Source of the DNA: Limivicinus sp963617275
Lineage (GTDB): Bacteria > Bacillota > Clostridia > Oscillospirales > Oscillospiraceae
DNA: 64,000 nt
NCBI GenBank assembly: GCA_963617275.1
Contig: CAVENX010000019.1
Span: forward strand, 129,404-193,403
Direction: 5' to 3'
Below the pieces are notes generated by a model that worked only from the letters and a program-made list of their open reading frames with translations, was not told the origin of the DNA and did no database searches. Positions 24,166 to 31,985 of this stretch are shown in pieces. How positions within the stretch are numbered: the stretch's first letter is position 1; every line of letters begins with the position of its first letter. The translations under genes were made by a program, and so were the position numbers.

Positions 24166-24575
24166 AGTAACCTCCATCTGTTTATTTTCGTCTTTGGACA
24201 TTTTTTTAATATCACTTTTTGAAAATATATGTGTAACACATTGTGATACGTGAGCAGCGCTTTATGTAATATATTCTGACATAAATGAATGCATAATATA
24301 GGACATCTATAATGCCTGTGCATTTTGCTTTGCATTTTTTGAAACAATATAATGCTGTTTTTTGCATAACGGATAAAATAAAATGATTATTTGGCACGTT
24401 TAATTGCCGAACATCGGATACGGCTTATATAAATTATACAAAAATGGCTGTAACATTTGCTGTTGTTGCCTTTGCGCTTTTATTATCTGAAGTGCTGTGT
24501 TAAAATATTTTCGGATGCGGTTTGAAAAATAAGCGAATATTTTGCCGAAAAAAAGATATGTCGGAGATTATGATT
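24166..24575. promoter_or_regulatory. AT-rich divergent control region
   Basis: About 410 bp between the divergent binding-protein operon and the AraC gene, much more AT-rich than both. It must hold both promoters and any AraC sites. No clear consensus promoter or direct repeat was identified. No gene was seen. Confidence 0.5.
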
Positions 24576-25472
24576 ATGTCATTTGACTTATCGAATTGGA
24601 TAACAATTGCATCGTGCTGCAGCAGAAGATGGCCTACTTGGGAACTTCCCCTGCATACACATGACGGATACGATCTGTTTTTTGTTTGCAGCGGTCATAC
24701 AAAAATGCGCCTCAAGGACGGTCAAATACTTGATATGAATCCCAATTCATATATTTTGCTGAATGGCGTTATTCCGCACAGGCTCCTTGTTCACCCTCAG
24801 GATAACTGCCATATGATCATGTGCAAGCTGAAGCAGTGTGACGGGAAAGAGAGGTGTTTCAATTATGACGCGTTGGAGCGCATCTGTCCGGGCATAAGCG
24901 ATATGTTCAACGGAGAGATAATGCTGGTTCAGGGCGAAGATAAGAGCGGGCTGCTTTTTTCACAGCTGTCAGTTCTTGTCTCATATGTCAGTTCCGCGAT
25001 ATCCTCAAATTATAAAATACCGATTGGGATAATTGATTTGCAGCTGGCTGCCGCGCTTATAAAAATCTTTACTTCAAGGATTCATGTAAATGATACGCAT
25101 AATTTGAGCACGTCAAATTATGTAGAAAAAGCAATATACTATATTACTTCCAATTTTGCGAACGACATCTCGGTTGGCAGTATTGCCGCGGCCTGCGGGA
25201 TAAGCGACTCATATCTGCAAAGATTGTTTATGAAAAGCAAGGGGGAGACATTGACTTCCTATATTTTGAACCTGAGGATCGAATCGGCCAAGCGGCTGCT
25301 TGAAAATACGTCATACAGCATGATAGAAATAGCCATAGACACCGGGTTCTCAAATCGGCAGCATTTTACCAGATGTTTCAAAGCAATAACGGGAATGACG
25401 CCGGGAAAATACCGAGAGGCAAATGCAAAAAACAATATAAGGTCTGTTTTTTCCTCTGATAAACCGGAATAA
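24576..25472 (+). CDS. AraC-family transcriptional regulator
   Basis: 298 residues. The N-terminal half is cupin-like ligand sensing (LPLHTHDGYDLFFVCSGH, YILLNGVIPHRLLVHP). The C-terminal ~100 residues hold two HTH motifs (VGSIAAACGISDSYLQRLFM; MIEIAIDTGFSNRQHFTRCF, then KAITGMTPGKYR). It most likely activates the divergent transporter/FAD oxidoreductase operon. Start 24576 is chosen for GGAG at 24563-24566, 9 bp upstream; ATG 24558, ATG 24570 or TTG 24522 are alternatives. Confidence 0.88.
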   Translation: MSFDLSNWITIASCCSRRWPTWELPLHTHDGYDLFFVCSGHTKMRLKDGQILDMNPNSYILLNGVIPHRLLVHPQDNCHMIMCKLKQCDGKERCFNYDALERICPGISDMFNGEIMLVQGEDKSGLLFSQLSVLVSYVSSAISSNYKIPIGIIDLQLAAALIKIFTSRIHVNDTHNLSTSNYVEKAIYYITSNFANDISVGSIAAACGISDSYLQRLFMKSKGETLTSYILNLRIESAKRLLENTSYSMIEIAIDTGFSNRQHFTRCFKAITGMTPGKYREANAKNNIRSVFSSDKPE

Positions 25473-25510
25473 CAGGGACTTGCGCAGCTGCCGTGGTACA
25501 GAAAATAATA

Positions 25511-25556
25511 AAAAAATTACGGAGTGCATCAGAAATGATGCACTCCGTAATTTTTT
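25511..25556. terminator. Bidirectional terminator, araC/trxA
   Basis: TTACGGAGTGCATC pairs with GATGCACTCCGTAA, flanked by A-run and T-run, between convergent genes. Confidence 0.9.
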
Positions 25557-25563
25557 GGGGCTT

Positions 25564-25875
25564 TTACTCGAGATAAGGAATTATCTGTTCTTTGGGGCGG
25601 AAGCCGACGAGAGTCTGATAAACCTCTCCGTTTTTGAAGAAGAGAAGCGCCGGGATGCTCATGACTCTGAACTTCCTTGCAAGTGCGGGCTGCTCGTCAA
25701 CATCGACTTTTCCGACCTTGACTTTACCGGCATATTCTTCCGCTATCTCTTCAATGACCGGCGAAAGAGCGCCGCAGGGACCGCACCAGGTCGCAAAAAA
25801 GTCAACCAACACGGGAATGTCCGATTTGATCACTTCTTCTTCAAAATTTTCGCTTGTGATTATGATTTCACTCAT
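25564..25875 (-). CDS. trxA: Thioredoxin
   Basis: 103 residues, standard thioredoxin length. Active site WCGPCG (~residues 30-35) within DFFATWCGPCGALSPVIEE; cis-Pro loop MSIPALLFFKNGE. The usual Ala/Lys after CGPC is Gly here (CGPCG rather than CGPCK), an acceptable variant. It is a general cytosolic disulfide reductant. The start has a moderate RBS. Confidence 0.93.
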   Translation of the reverse strand: MSEIIITSENFEEEVIKSDIPVLVDFFATWCGPCGALSPVIEEIAEEYAGKVKVGKVDVDEQPALARKFRVMSIPALLFFKNGEVYQTLVGFRPKEQIIPYLE

Positions 25876-25928
25876 TTTTTACCTCTTTTCTGCCGGTTAT
25901 ACGGCATGTCTGATCGTATTTGAAAAAT

Positions 25929-26399
25929 TTAATCAGGCAGCTTGCATACGTCTATCCATTCTTTTGCGTTTGAATATTTGTAAAGCTCATCCAGATCAAG
26001 CTCAATTGCGCTGCTGCCGCTTCCTACGGCGGGAAAAACGGTTTCAAAGCGCTTCAGACTCACATCAAGATATACATCTATGCCGTCGTTTATGCCGAAA
26101 GGACAGACCCCGCCTACGGGATGTCCCACCATTTCAAGCACCTCGTCTGAGGTGAGCATTTTGGCTTTGAAATGGAATTTTTCCTTGAACTTCTTATTGT
26201 CTATCCTCGCGTCACCTGCGGCTAAGATCAGCATACAGCCGTCGCCGTTTTTGAATGACAGAGTTTTGGCTATCCTTGCGCCGTCTACGCCAAGTGCCTG
26301 CGCGGCAAGCTCGACCGTTGCGGAGGAGACGTCAAACTCCAACACACGATCCTCCATGCCGAATTGCCTGAAATATGCGCGTCCTTTTTCTATTGACAT
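25929..26399 (-). CDS. YbaK/ProX-type aminoacyl-tRNA deacylase
   Basis: 156 residues of the YbaK/prolyl-tRNA editing superfamily: AAQALGVDGARIAKTLSFKN, KMLTSDEVLEMVGHPVGGVC, PFGINDGIDVYLD. It is closer to the freestanding YeaK/ProXp type than to the YbaK at 10812-11291 (GVCPFG versus GCSPLG). The probable role is hydrolysis of a mischarged tRNA; which amino acid is unknown. It follows trxA upstream on the same strand with 53 bp between. Confidence 0.85.
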   Translation of the reverse strand: MSIEKGRAYFRQFGMEDRVLEFDVSSATVELAAQALGVDGARIAKTLSFKNGDGCMLILAAGDARIDNKKFKEKFHFKAKMLTSDEVLEMVGHPVGGVCPFGINDGIDVYLDVSLKRFETVFPAVGSGSSAIELDLDELYKYSNAKEWIDVCKLPD

Positions 26400-26437
26400 T
26401 TTTCTACCTGCTTGATTTTATTAAATGTTTTGCCCGA

Positions 26438-27289
26438 TCATCTTCGACCGCTGCCTCCGCCGGAAAAACCGCCGCCTCCGCGGCCGCTGCCTCCACCGAA
26501 ACCTCCGCCAAATCCTCCGCGGCCGCCGCCGCCGAAACCGCTGCCTCCGCCAAAACCGCTGCCGCCGCGTCCGCCTCTGTCTCTATGCGAATTAAACAGA
26601 AGCAGCCACGGAAGCCACGAACTGCCGCCACCGCCGCGGCGTCGGCCGCCGAATATCGCGTTGAGTATAATTATGAGAATAACCAATCTGATAATTCCGC
26701 CCCAAGGAGAAGGAGAACTGATGTCAGCGTAGCTGTTCTGCTGATATGCGCCCGAAGAGGAAGACGTCCTGGCGGCATTTGAAACATTGCTGCCATATGA
26801 ATCGTCGTACCATTTCAAAAGCGCTTTGAAGAGCTTGGTAACGGCTTTGTCGTACTCACCGGCGTCGAAATCGTCCCAGAAATACTTTTCCATAAGATCA
26901 TCAACGTCGTCGGATGAAATTTCAGAATTTAAGCCCAGACCGTAGGCGAGCCATGCCTTGTTTTCCTCAACGGCAAGCAGAAGCAGCATGCCGTTATTAT
27001 ATTGTGCATTGCCTACGCCCCAATCGTTGAAAAGCTGATAGGCATATTCGTCGCAGTACATCCCGTCGAGGTAATCGACCGTGACAACGACAAGCTGCGC
27101 CCCGCGGCACTGCTGTTCAAGCGCCCCGTTATAGTCTATGATCATCTGCTCCGTGTCCGCAGAGAGCACGTTTGCATAGTCGGCGCAGTAAAAACCGGAG
27201 CTTTGACTTACAACGGCGTGCGCCGGAACGGTAAGGGCAAAGAGAAGCGCAAAAGCGGAGATAAGGGAAAGAAATCTTTTAATTTTCAT
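26438..27289 (-). CDS. TPM-domain (YgcG-like) membrane protein with Gly-rich tail
   Basis: 283 residues. Signal peptide or anchor at residues 1-25, then a TPM domain (residues ~30-150: YCADYANVLSADTEQMI, LVVVTVDYLDGMYCDEYAYQ, NGMLLLLAVEENKAWLAYGL). A membrane segment IIRLVILIIILNAIFGG follows, then a ~60-residue Gly/Arg/Ser tail ending GGFSGGGSGRR. TPM domains occur in membrane stress proteins often beside LemA. Only 2 bp separate it from the LemA-like gene. It is the last gene of the XpaC-TelA-LemA-TPM operon. Confidence 0.88.
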   Translation of the reverse strand: MKIKRFLSLISAFALLFALTVPAHAVVSQSSGFYCADYANVLSADTEQMIIDYNGALEQQCRGAQLVVVTVDYLDGMYCDEYAYQLFNDWGVGNAQYNNGMLLLLAVEENKAWLAYGLGLNSEISSDDVDDLMEKYFWDDFDAGEYDKAVTKLFKALLKWYDDSYGSNVSNAARTSSSSGAYQQNSYADISSPSPWGGIIRLVILIIILNAIFGGRRRGGGGSSWLPWLLLFNSHRDRGGRGGSGFGGGSGFGGGGRGGFGGGFGGGSGRGGGGFSGGGSGRR

Positions 27290-27291
27290 AG

Positions 27292-27849
27292 TCAGCCGAA
27301 TACCTCAGGAAGCTGCGTGCCGGTAAGGGTGATGAAAAACTTTTCAAGCGCCCCTCTTTCGCTGATGTATTTATACACGCTTTCGTTATAGCCTGCCTCG
27401 GCGATCACGCCGTTCGCACCGTCTATCGTGCCTATATACTGCTTAACGCCTTCCGCGTCGCGCTCGTTCAGCTCTGTGTCTGAAAGCTCTCTTTCAAGCG
27501 CGGAAACGGCTGTGTCAAGCGAAGAATAGTAACGGTATACGGACGAGATATCACTCTGCGCCTCGGAAAGACTGCTCAAAAGCTCACCGTTGAGGCCGGA
27601 AACCTCCTCGGTGCCGATACCGTAATTATTGGCAATTGAGACAAGGCCGGATACCGCACCGCTGTAATTTTTAAGCTGGTTTGAAATACTCTTGCGCTTG
27701 TAGCCGTTGTAGACAACGCCCTGATAAAAACCATCGGTTATTTTATTGCATGCTTTTTCAAGCTTGATGCGCGCTGAGAGAAAGGTGGATGACAATACTA
27801 TTATTACCGCAAGCAACACGGCAATTACAGGATTTTTAAGTAATTTCAT
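27292..27849 (-). CDS. LemA-like membrane protein
   Basis: 185 residues. A single N-terminal membrane helix (PVIAVLLAVIIVLSSTFLSA) precedes an all-helical extracytoplasmic domain rich in Ser/Leu/Glu, ending AGYNESVYKYISERGALEKF. Spacing and the YNE...Y motif fit a divergent LemA. Canonical LemA proteins often pair with TPM proteins, as here. Sequence support is modest; the neighbourhood carries much of the call. Confidence 0.7.
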   Translation of the reverse strand: MKLLKNPVIAVLLAVIIVLSSTFLSARIKLEKACNKITDGFYQGVVYNGYKRKSISNQLKNYSGAVSGLVSIANNYGIGTEEVSGLNGELLSSLSEAQSDISSVYRYYSSLDTAVSALERELSDTELNERDAEGVKQYIGTIDGANGVIAEAGYNESVYKYISERGALEKFFITLTGTQLPEVFG

Positions 27850-27920
27850 ATTGTTCCTTCATGCGGCTTCCGCCGCGCAAATAAGGTTTTGTTGAGTAAT
27901 AACACCGGACGCGGCACGTA

Positions 27921-29123
27921 TCAGCCGCGCATATCGAGAAGCTTCTGCTTAAGCTCATCCTCGATCGCCTGAAGATCGGCCTCCGCCTGGATGCGCTTTG
28001 CACGTCCGTTGTCCTGAATCTGGCGAACCTCGTCAAGCGTCTTGATAAGCTCAATGTTCGTCTGCTTGAGCGTTTCAATATCAACGATGCCGCGCTCGGA
28101 TTCCTGCGCGACATTTACGCTGCCCTGATGAAGCGTCTGCGCGTTTTTCAGGAGCAGGGCGTTGGTTGTCTCGGTGACGTCGCGCTGCGCCTTCATGGCC
28201 TGCTCGGAATGGAACATGGACAGAGCCAGAACCATCTGGTTTTTCCACAGAGGAATCGTGTTTACGATGGAAGAGCGTATCTTTTCCGCCATAAGCTGGT
28301 CGTTGTTCTGAACCAGCCTTATCTGCGGCGCCATCTGCACGGAGATCTGACGCGTAAGCTCAAGGTCGTGTATCTTCTTCTCAAAGCGGCCTATGAGGTT
28401 TGCAAAATCGTTTGCCGCCTGCGCGTCCTCGGGAAGACCGGTTTCAAGCGCCTTGGCCTGATACTTGGGCAGCTCAACATTGCGGAGCTGTTCGATTTTG
28501 AGCTTGCCGGCCAGAATGTACATTGTCAGTTCCTTCATGTACTCCTGATTCTTGTCGTACATTTTGTCCATCATGCTGATGTCTTTAAGCAGCGTGATCT
28601 CATGCTTTTCAAGCGCTTCTACTATTTTGTCAACATTGACCTCCGCCTTGTCGTACTGACTTTTCAGCGTTGCCATTGACTGCGTGGATTTCTTGAAGAT
28701 GCCGAGGAAGCCTTTTTTCTGGGAAGCGTCGAAATCAAGCCCCTGAAGCTGCACCACGAGATCGGTGAGCATATCGCCGACTTCACCCATGTCCTTTGCA
28801 CGGACACTGTTGAGAGCGGCGTCGGAAAACTCGGAAATATTCTTCTGAGCGGCACTGCCGTAATTCATGATCTGTTCGGTGTTGAGTATATCGATCTTTT
28901 CGGAAAACTCGGTAACTGCGGCCTGCTCCGCCTCAGAAAGCATACTGATGTCGGGCTTTTCAATCTTTATGTCTGCAACGGAGGAGGCAACGGAGGCGGC
29001 GGGAGCCGCTTCTGCTGCGGCAGAGACAGTCTCTTCCGCAGGGGGGGCTTCTTCCACGGCGGCAGCCGCCGCGGCGGGAGCTTCCTGTGCATTGGGTTCA
29101 AGAGTAAGATTAAATTCACTCAT
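27921..29123 (-). CDS. telA: TelA-family toxic anion resistance protein
   Basis: 400 residues, soluble and helical. The N-terminal ~50 residues are Ala/Glu/Pro-rich and low in complexity. The TelA domain follows: FLGIFKKSTQSMATLKSQYD, VDKIVEALEKHEITLLKDIS, MDKMYDKNQEYMKELTMYIL, and MVLALSMFHSEQAMKAQRDV to TETTNALLLKNA. TelA/YceH proteins go with tellurite or cell-envelope stress resistance; the biochemical role is unclear. It starts 10 bp after xpaC. Confidence 0.92.
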   Translation of the reverse strand: MSEFNLTLEPNAQEAPAAAAAAVEEAPPAEETVSAAAEAAPAASVASSVADIKIEKPDISMLSEAEQAAVTEFSEKIDILNTEQIMNYGSAAQKNISEFSDAALNSVRAKDMGEVGDMLTDLVVQLQGLDFDASQKKGFLGIFKKSTQSMATLKSQYDKAEVNVDKIVEALEKHEITLLKDISMMDKMYDKNQEYMKELTMYILAGKLKIEQLRNVELPKYQAKALETGLPEDAQAANDFANLIGRFEKKIHDLELTRQISVQMAPQIRLVQNNDQLMAEKIRSSIVNTIPLWKNQMVLALSMFHSEQAMKAQRDVTETTNALLLKNAQTLHQGSVNVAQESERGIVDIETLKQTNIELIKTLDEVRQIQDNGRAKRIQAEADLQAIEDELKQKLLDMRG

Positions 29124-29133
29124 TTCAATATCC

Positions 29134-29838
29134 TCACTTTAAATTAAAATCTTTCTCGCCGGAGAGACCTTCTCTTGCGAGCATTGTATTCATGACCTGT
29201 ATATCCGTTTCTATATCAAGAGCCTGATCCGCAAACAGCGAATCAAGACGCTTTTTATATGCCTCGATGGCCGAATCGAGCATTTCGTTTATGCTCTTCA
29301 TGCTCTTGCCGAGATTTTCGCCCTCAATGCCCTGAGCGCTCATCCTGTCATAGGCGTTGAGAAGCTTAATGGTCGTAGGCAGATAATAGCTCATGAATTT
29401 CTTTATCTGCGGGATATCGGACGGATCCTCTATCGCATCCTGCATGATCTTATCGGTTATGCGCATTATCTCGTTTATCTTGCCTCTGACCTCAGCGTCA
29501 TTTATGGACATATAGAGCCTGCCCATTTCGCTGAGTGCACGGTTGCCCTCTTCGATTATGGGGTCGATCTCCGGACCGTAGCTTTTTTTTGCAGGTGCGG
29601 CTTTCTTTAGCGGCTCAGCCTTTTCGGCGGGGGACTCTGCGGCTTTTTCCTGCGGCTCCTCCTGCATGTATTTTTTTGCGGAAACAAGACCGGCAAGATA
29701 TGAGGCAAAGCTGCTCAGCGCGAGGATCAAGGCGAGGCCCCATCCGCGGAACACGGGGAATATAACTGACAGCAGCGCCCATGTCGCCGCAAAGGTATAT
29801 ATGGAGCTTGTGCGGCTGCGCCTTCTTTTATTTTTCAC
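29134..29838 (-). CDS. xpaC: XpaC-family protein (5-bromo-4-chloroindolyl phosphate hydrolysis)
   Basis: 234 residues. Two short membrane segments near the N-terminus (residues ~10-50), an acidic/Lys-rich linker, then the XpaC domain (DPIIEEGNRALSEMGRLYMS, INEIMRITDKIMQDAIEDP, and KFMSYYLPTTIKLLNAYDRM). In Bacillus, xpaC precedes the telA homologue yceH-like gene, as here. The gene heads the four-gene stress operon and has its own promoter at 29869-29897. Enzymatic activity in vivo is not established for the family. Confidence 0.9.
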   Translation of the reverse strand: MKNKRRRSRTSSIYTFAATWALLSVIFPVFRGWGLALILALSSFASYLAGLVSAKKYMQEEPQEKAAESPAEKAEPLKKAAPAKKSYGPEIDPIIEEGNRALSEMGRLYMSINDAEVRGKINEIMRITDKIMQDAIEDPSDIPQIKKFMSYYLPTTIKLLNAYDRMSAQGIEGENLGKSMKSINEMLDSAIEAYKKRLDSLFADQALDIETDIQVMNTMLAREGLSGEKDFNLK

Positions 29839-29868
29839 TTGTTCTCACTCTCCAAATCTTAGTGATTT

Positions 29869-29897
29869 ATTGTACTTCTAATTAATCTTGCAGTCAA
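29869..29897 (-). promoter_or_regulatory. Promoter of xpaC-telA-lemA-TPM operon
   Basis: On the minus strand: TTGACT (29892-29897), 17 bp, TACAAT (29869-29874). No extra sigma-W or sigma-B box was recognised. Confidence 0.75.
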
Positions 29898-29902
29898 GAG
29901 TA

Positions 29903-29932
29903 TTGCAAATCAAATATGAGTTGTAGTATAAT
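29903..29932 (+). promoter_or_regulatory. Promoter of rpe-recR
   Basis: TTGCAA (29903-29908), 18 bp, TATAAT (29927-29932). It lies back-to-back with the xpaC promoter, the -35 boxes 5 bp apart. Confidence 0.75.
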
Positions 29933-30030
29933 AAAACGAACAGATAAGCCGCGCTGGTTTTGCGTGGAGGCAGCGGCATTGCGGACTTATCAGAATTTCG
30001 GCGCAATGCGGAAGAACGCAAGGAGAAACT

Positions 30031-30687
30031 ATGGTTAAAATTTCACCGTCGATACTGTCAGCGGATTTTGCCCGCCTCGGCGCGGAGGTTGAGGACGTCA
30101 GACGTGCGGGTGCGGACTATGTGCATGTCGATGTGATGGACGGGCATTTTGTGCCGAATATTTCTATCGGCGTTCCGGTCGTCAGATCTCTGAGAAAAGC
30201 GACGGATATGTTTCTCGACGTGCATCTTATGATAACCGAGCCGATAAAATATGTCAGGCAGTTCTGTGAAGCGGGAGCCGATCTTGTAAACGTCCATCTT
30301 GAAGCGGACAGCGCGGAAAATATCATTGCGGCGATAAAGCTTATACACGACTGCGGCAGGAAAGCCGGCGTTACCCTTAAACCCAAAACGCCTGCGGATG
30401 CCGTGCTGCCATATCTGGGACTTGCTGATTTAGTGCTTATTATGACGGTTGAACCGGGCTTCGGCGGACAGAGCTTTATGTATGACCAGCTCGATAAGAT
30501 AAAAACGGTCAGAAAATATATTGACGAGCGGCATATGAGCTGTGAGCTGGAGTGCGACGGCGGGGTTGACCCGGAGACTGCCCCGTATGCGATTGAAAGC
30601 GGATGTGATGTGCTTGTTGCCGGAAGCGCCGTGTTCGGCAAAGCGGACAGAGTCGCTGCGATAAAAGCCTTGAGAAGTGGCAAGTAA
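30031..30687 (+). CDS. rpe: Ribulose-phosphate 3-epimerase
   Basis: Interconverts ribulose 5-phosphate and xylulose 5-phosphate in the pentose phosphate pathway. 218 residues, TIM barrel. Catalytic/metal motifs are complete: SILSADFARLG, HVDVMDGHFVPNISIG, DVHLMI, MTVEPGFGGQSF, and CDGGVDPETA, with AGSAVFG for phosphate binding. RBS AAGGAGA. recR follows 32 bp downstream and is probably co-transcribed. Confidence 0.97.
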   Translation: MVKISPSILSADFARLGAEVEDVRRAGADYVHVDVMDGHFVPNISIGVPVVRSLRKATDMFLDVHLMITEPIKYVRQFCEAGADLVNVHLEADSAENIIAAIKLIHDCGRKAGVTLKPKTPADAVLPYLGLADLVLIMTVEPGFGGQSFMYDQLDKIKTVRKYIDERHMSCELECDGGVDPETAPYAIESGCDVLVAGSAVFGKADRVAAIKALRSGK

Positions 30688-30719
30688 GCAATAAAACGTA
30701 ATCAGGATAGAGTATAAGT

Positions 30720-31319
30720 ATGTCTTTTTTTCCTCCCTCTCTTGAAAATCTGATAGATAAATTTGCCTCTCTTCCCGGAGTCGGGAGAAAAAGTGCCCAG
30801 CGTCTGGCGTTTCATGTCCTCTCGCTGCCGGATAGTGAAGCGCGAGCTTTCGCCGATGCGATCACGGCGGCAAAGACAAGCGTGAAGTGCTGCAAAATAT
30901 GCCAGAATTTTACGGAGAGTGAAATTTGCCCGATCTGTGCGTCGGACAGAAGGGACAGATCCGTTATCTGCGTTGTGTCCGAACCGAGGGATGTGCTGAG
31001 CATTGAGCGGGGCAGGGAGTATAACGGGACATACCATGTGCTTCACGGCGTGCTTTCGCCGATGAACCATGTAGGGCCTGACGATATCCGCATAAAGGAA
31101 CTGCTGCACAGGGCGGCGGACAGCGACACGGAGGAGGTCATTATGGCGACAAACCCCGATACCGAGGGGGAAGCAACGGCCATGTATATCTCACGCCTTC
31201 TCAAGCCGTTCAATATTAAGGTCACAAGACTTGCCTACGGCATACCTGTCGGTTCAAATCTTGAGTTCGCGGACGACGCGACGCTCAACCGCGCCATAGA
31301 AGGGCGCACGGAAATGTAA
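30720..31319 (+). CDS. recR: Recombination protein RecR
   Basis: DNA-binding ring protein of RecFOR recombinational repair. 199 residues, standard length. N-terminal helix-hairpin-helix (LPGVGRKSAQRLAFHVL), a four-Cys zinc finger (CKICQNFTESEICPIC, residues ~58-73), and a TOPRIM domain (VICVVSEPRDVLSIE, ATNPDTEGEATAMYI). dnaX and ybaB, its frequent neighbours, are not adjacent here; it sits with rpe instead. The RBS is weak. Confidence 0.97.
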   Translation: MSFFPPSLENLIDKFASLPGVGRKSAQRLAFHVLSLPDSEARAFADAITAAKTSVKCCKICQNFTESEICPICASDRRDRSVICVVSEPRDVLSIERGREYNGTYHVLHGVLSPMNHVGPDDIRIKELLHRAADSDTEEVIMATNPDTEGEATAMYISRLLKPFNIKVTRLAYGIPVGSNLEFADDATLNRAIEGRTEM

Positions 31320-31985
31320 GCAAAGCCGCAGCTTTGCATTGCCTGTTGTAAATATCGGAGAGATTATAATATTCTCCGTTAACGGTTATAATCTGTATAA
31401 GCAACCGTCGCGGGTACGGTTTCCGCTTGCTTGTACATACAGGGGCAGAGTGTATCTCAGCTTGTCAAAGAAGCAAGCTTCTTTGACAAAAAGGCTGCAC
31501 TACGCTCTGCGCCTCGGTTGTTCGCCGCAGGCGAACAATTCGACACTCGCTCCGTGACGGTCTGACGGGGGACGGATACACACCGCATTTCATCGGAACT
31601 GTCAGGCTCTTTCGGGCTTGTCGTCCTTGGCTTGCGTCAGCAAGCCTGCGTCCTCCGCACACGAAATATCTCTGACATTTCTCGCTGAAATGTGCAAAGC
31701 AGTTTTTCCGGAGCGGATTTTTGTCCGGACGAGGCATTGACCGCAGGCAATCCTTGTCTGGCTTGTCAAGGGCAATAACGCTGTACGGGCGCAAATCCGC
31801 CCAAAAAAACCGGCGCGGATCCGCTTCCTGTCAGACTCAGTATTTTCTCCGACGTACATGCCGCCGGAGAAAATGGTCAAAACTATTTTTTGCCTGCGGG
31901 CAAAAAACTCTGCGAGGCTTTCTTTGACAGTCTTGTATCTGTCCCGGTGTTTCATACCTGGAATTTGTTGAAAAAGGAGAAGATA
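31320..31985 (-). repeat. Hairpin-rich repeat element, copy 1 (interrupted, inverted)
   Basis: The gap between recR and the RNase J gene holds the element in reverse orientation in two parts, 31456-31557 and 31841-31927, split by ~283 bp of other sequence. The first part carries the AAGAAGC/GCTTCTT stem and GTTCGCCgcaGGCGAAC; the second carries TTTTCTCCG...CGGAGAAAA and the TTTTTTGCC/GGCAAAAAA stem (inner GCCTGCGGGC). The split falls between two stems. The inserted DNA (Lys/Arg-free, no gene) has small inverted repeats. 31320-31455 holds two small hairpins (CGGAGA/TCTCCG near 31355; AACCGT/ACGGTT near 31410) and no gene. Confidence 0.75.

Noticed and set aside
24391..24408. Sigma-54-like site TTGGCACG...TTGCC
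   Set aside because: GG and GC are 11 bp apart rather than 10, and no sigma-54 activator gene is nearby.
26404..26782. Ala- and Pro-rich frames over the TPM gene tail
   Set aside because: They are other-frame readings of the Gly-rich repeat codons.
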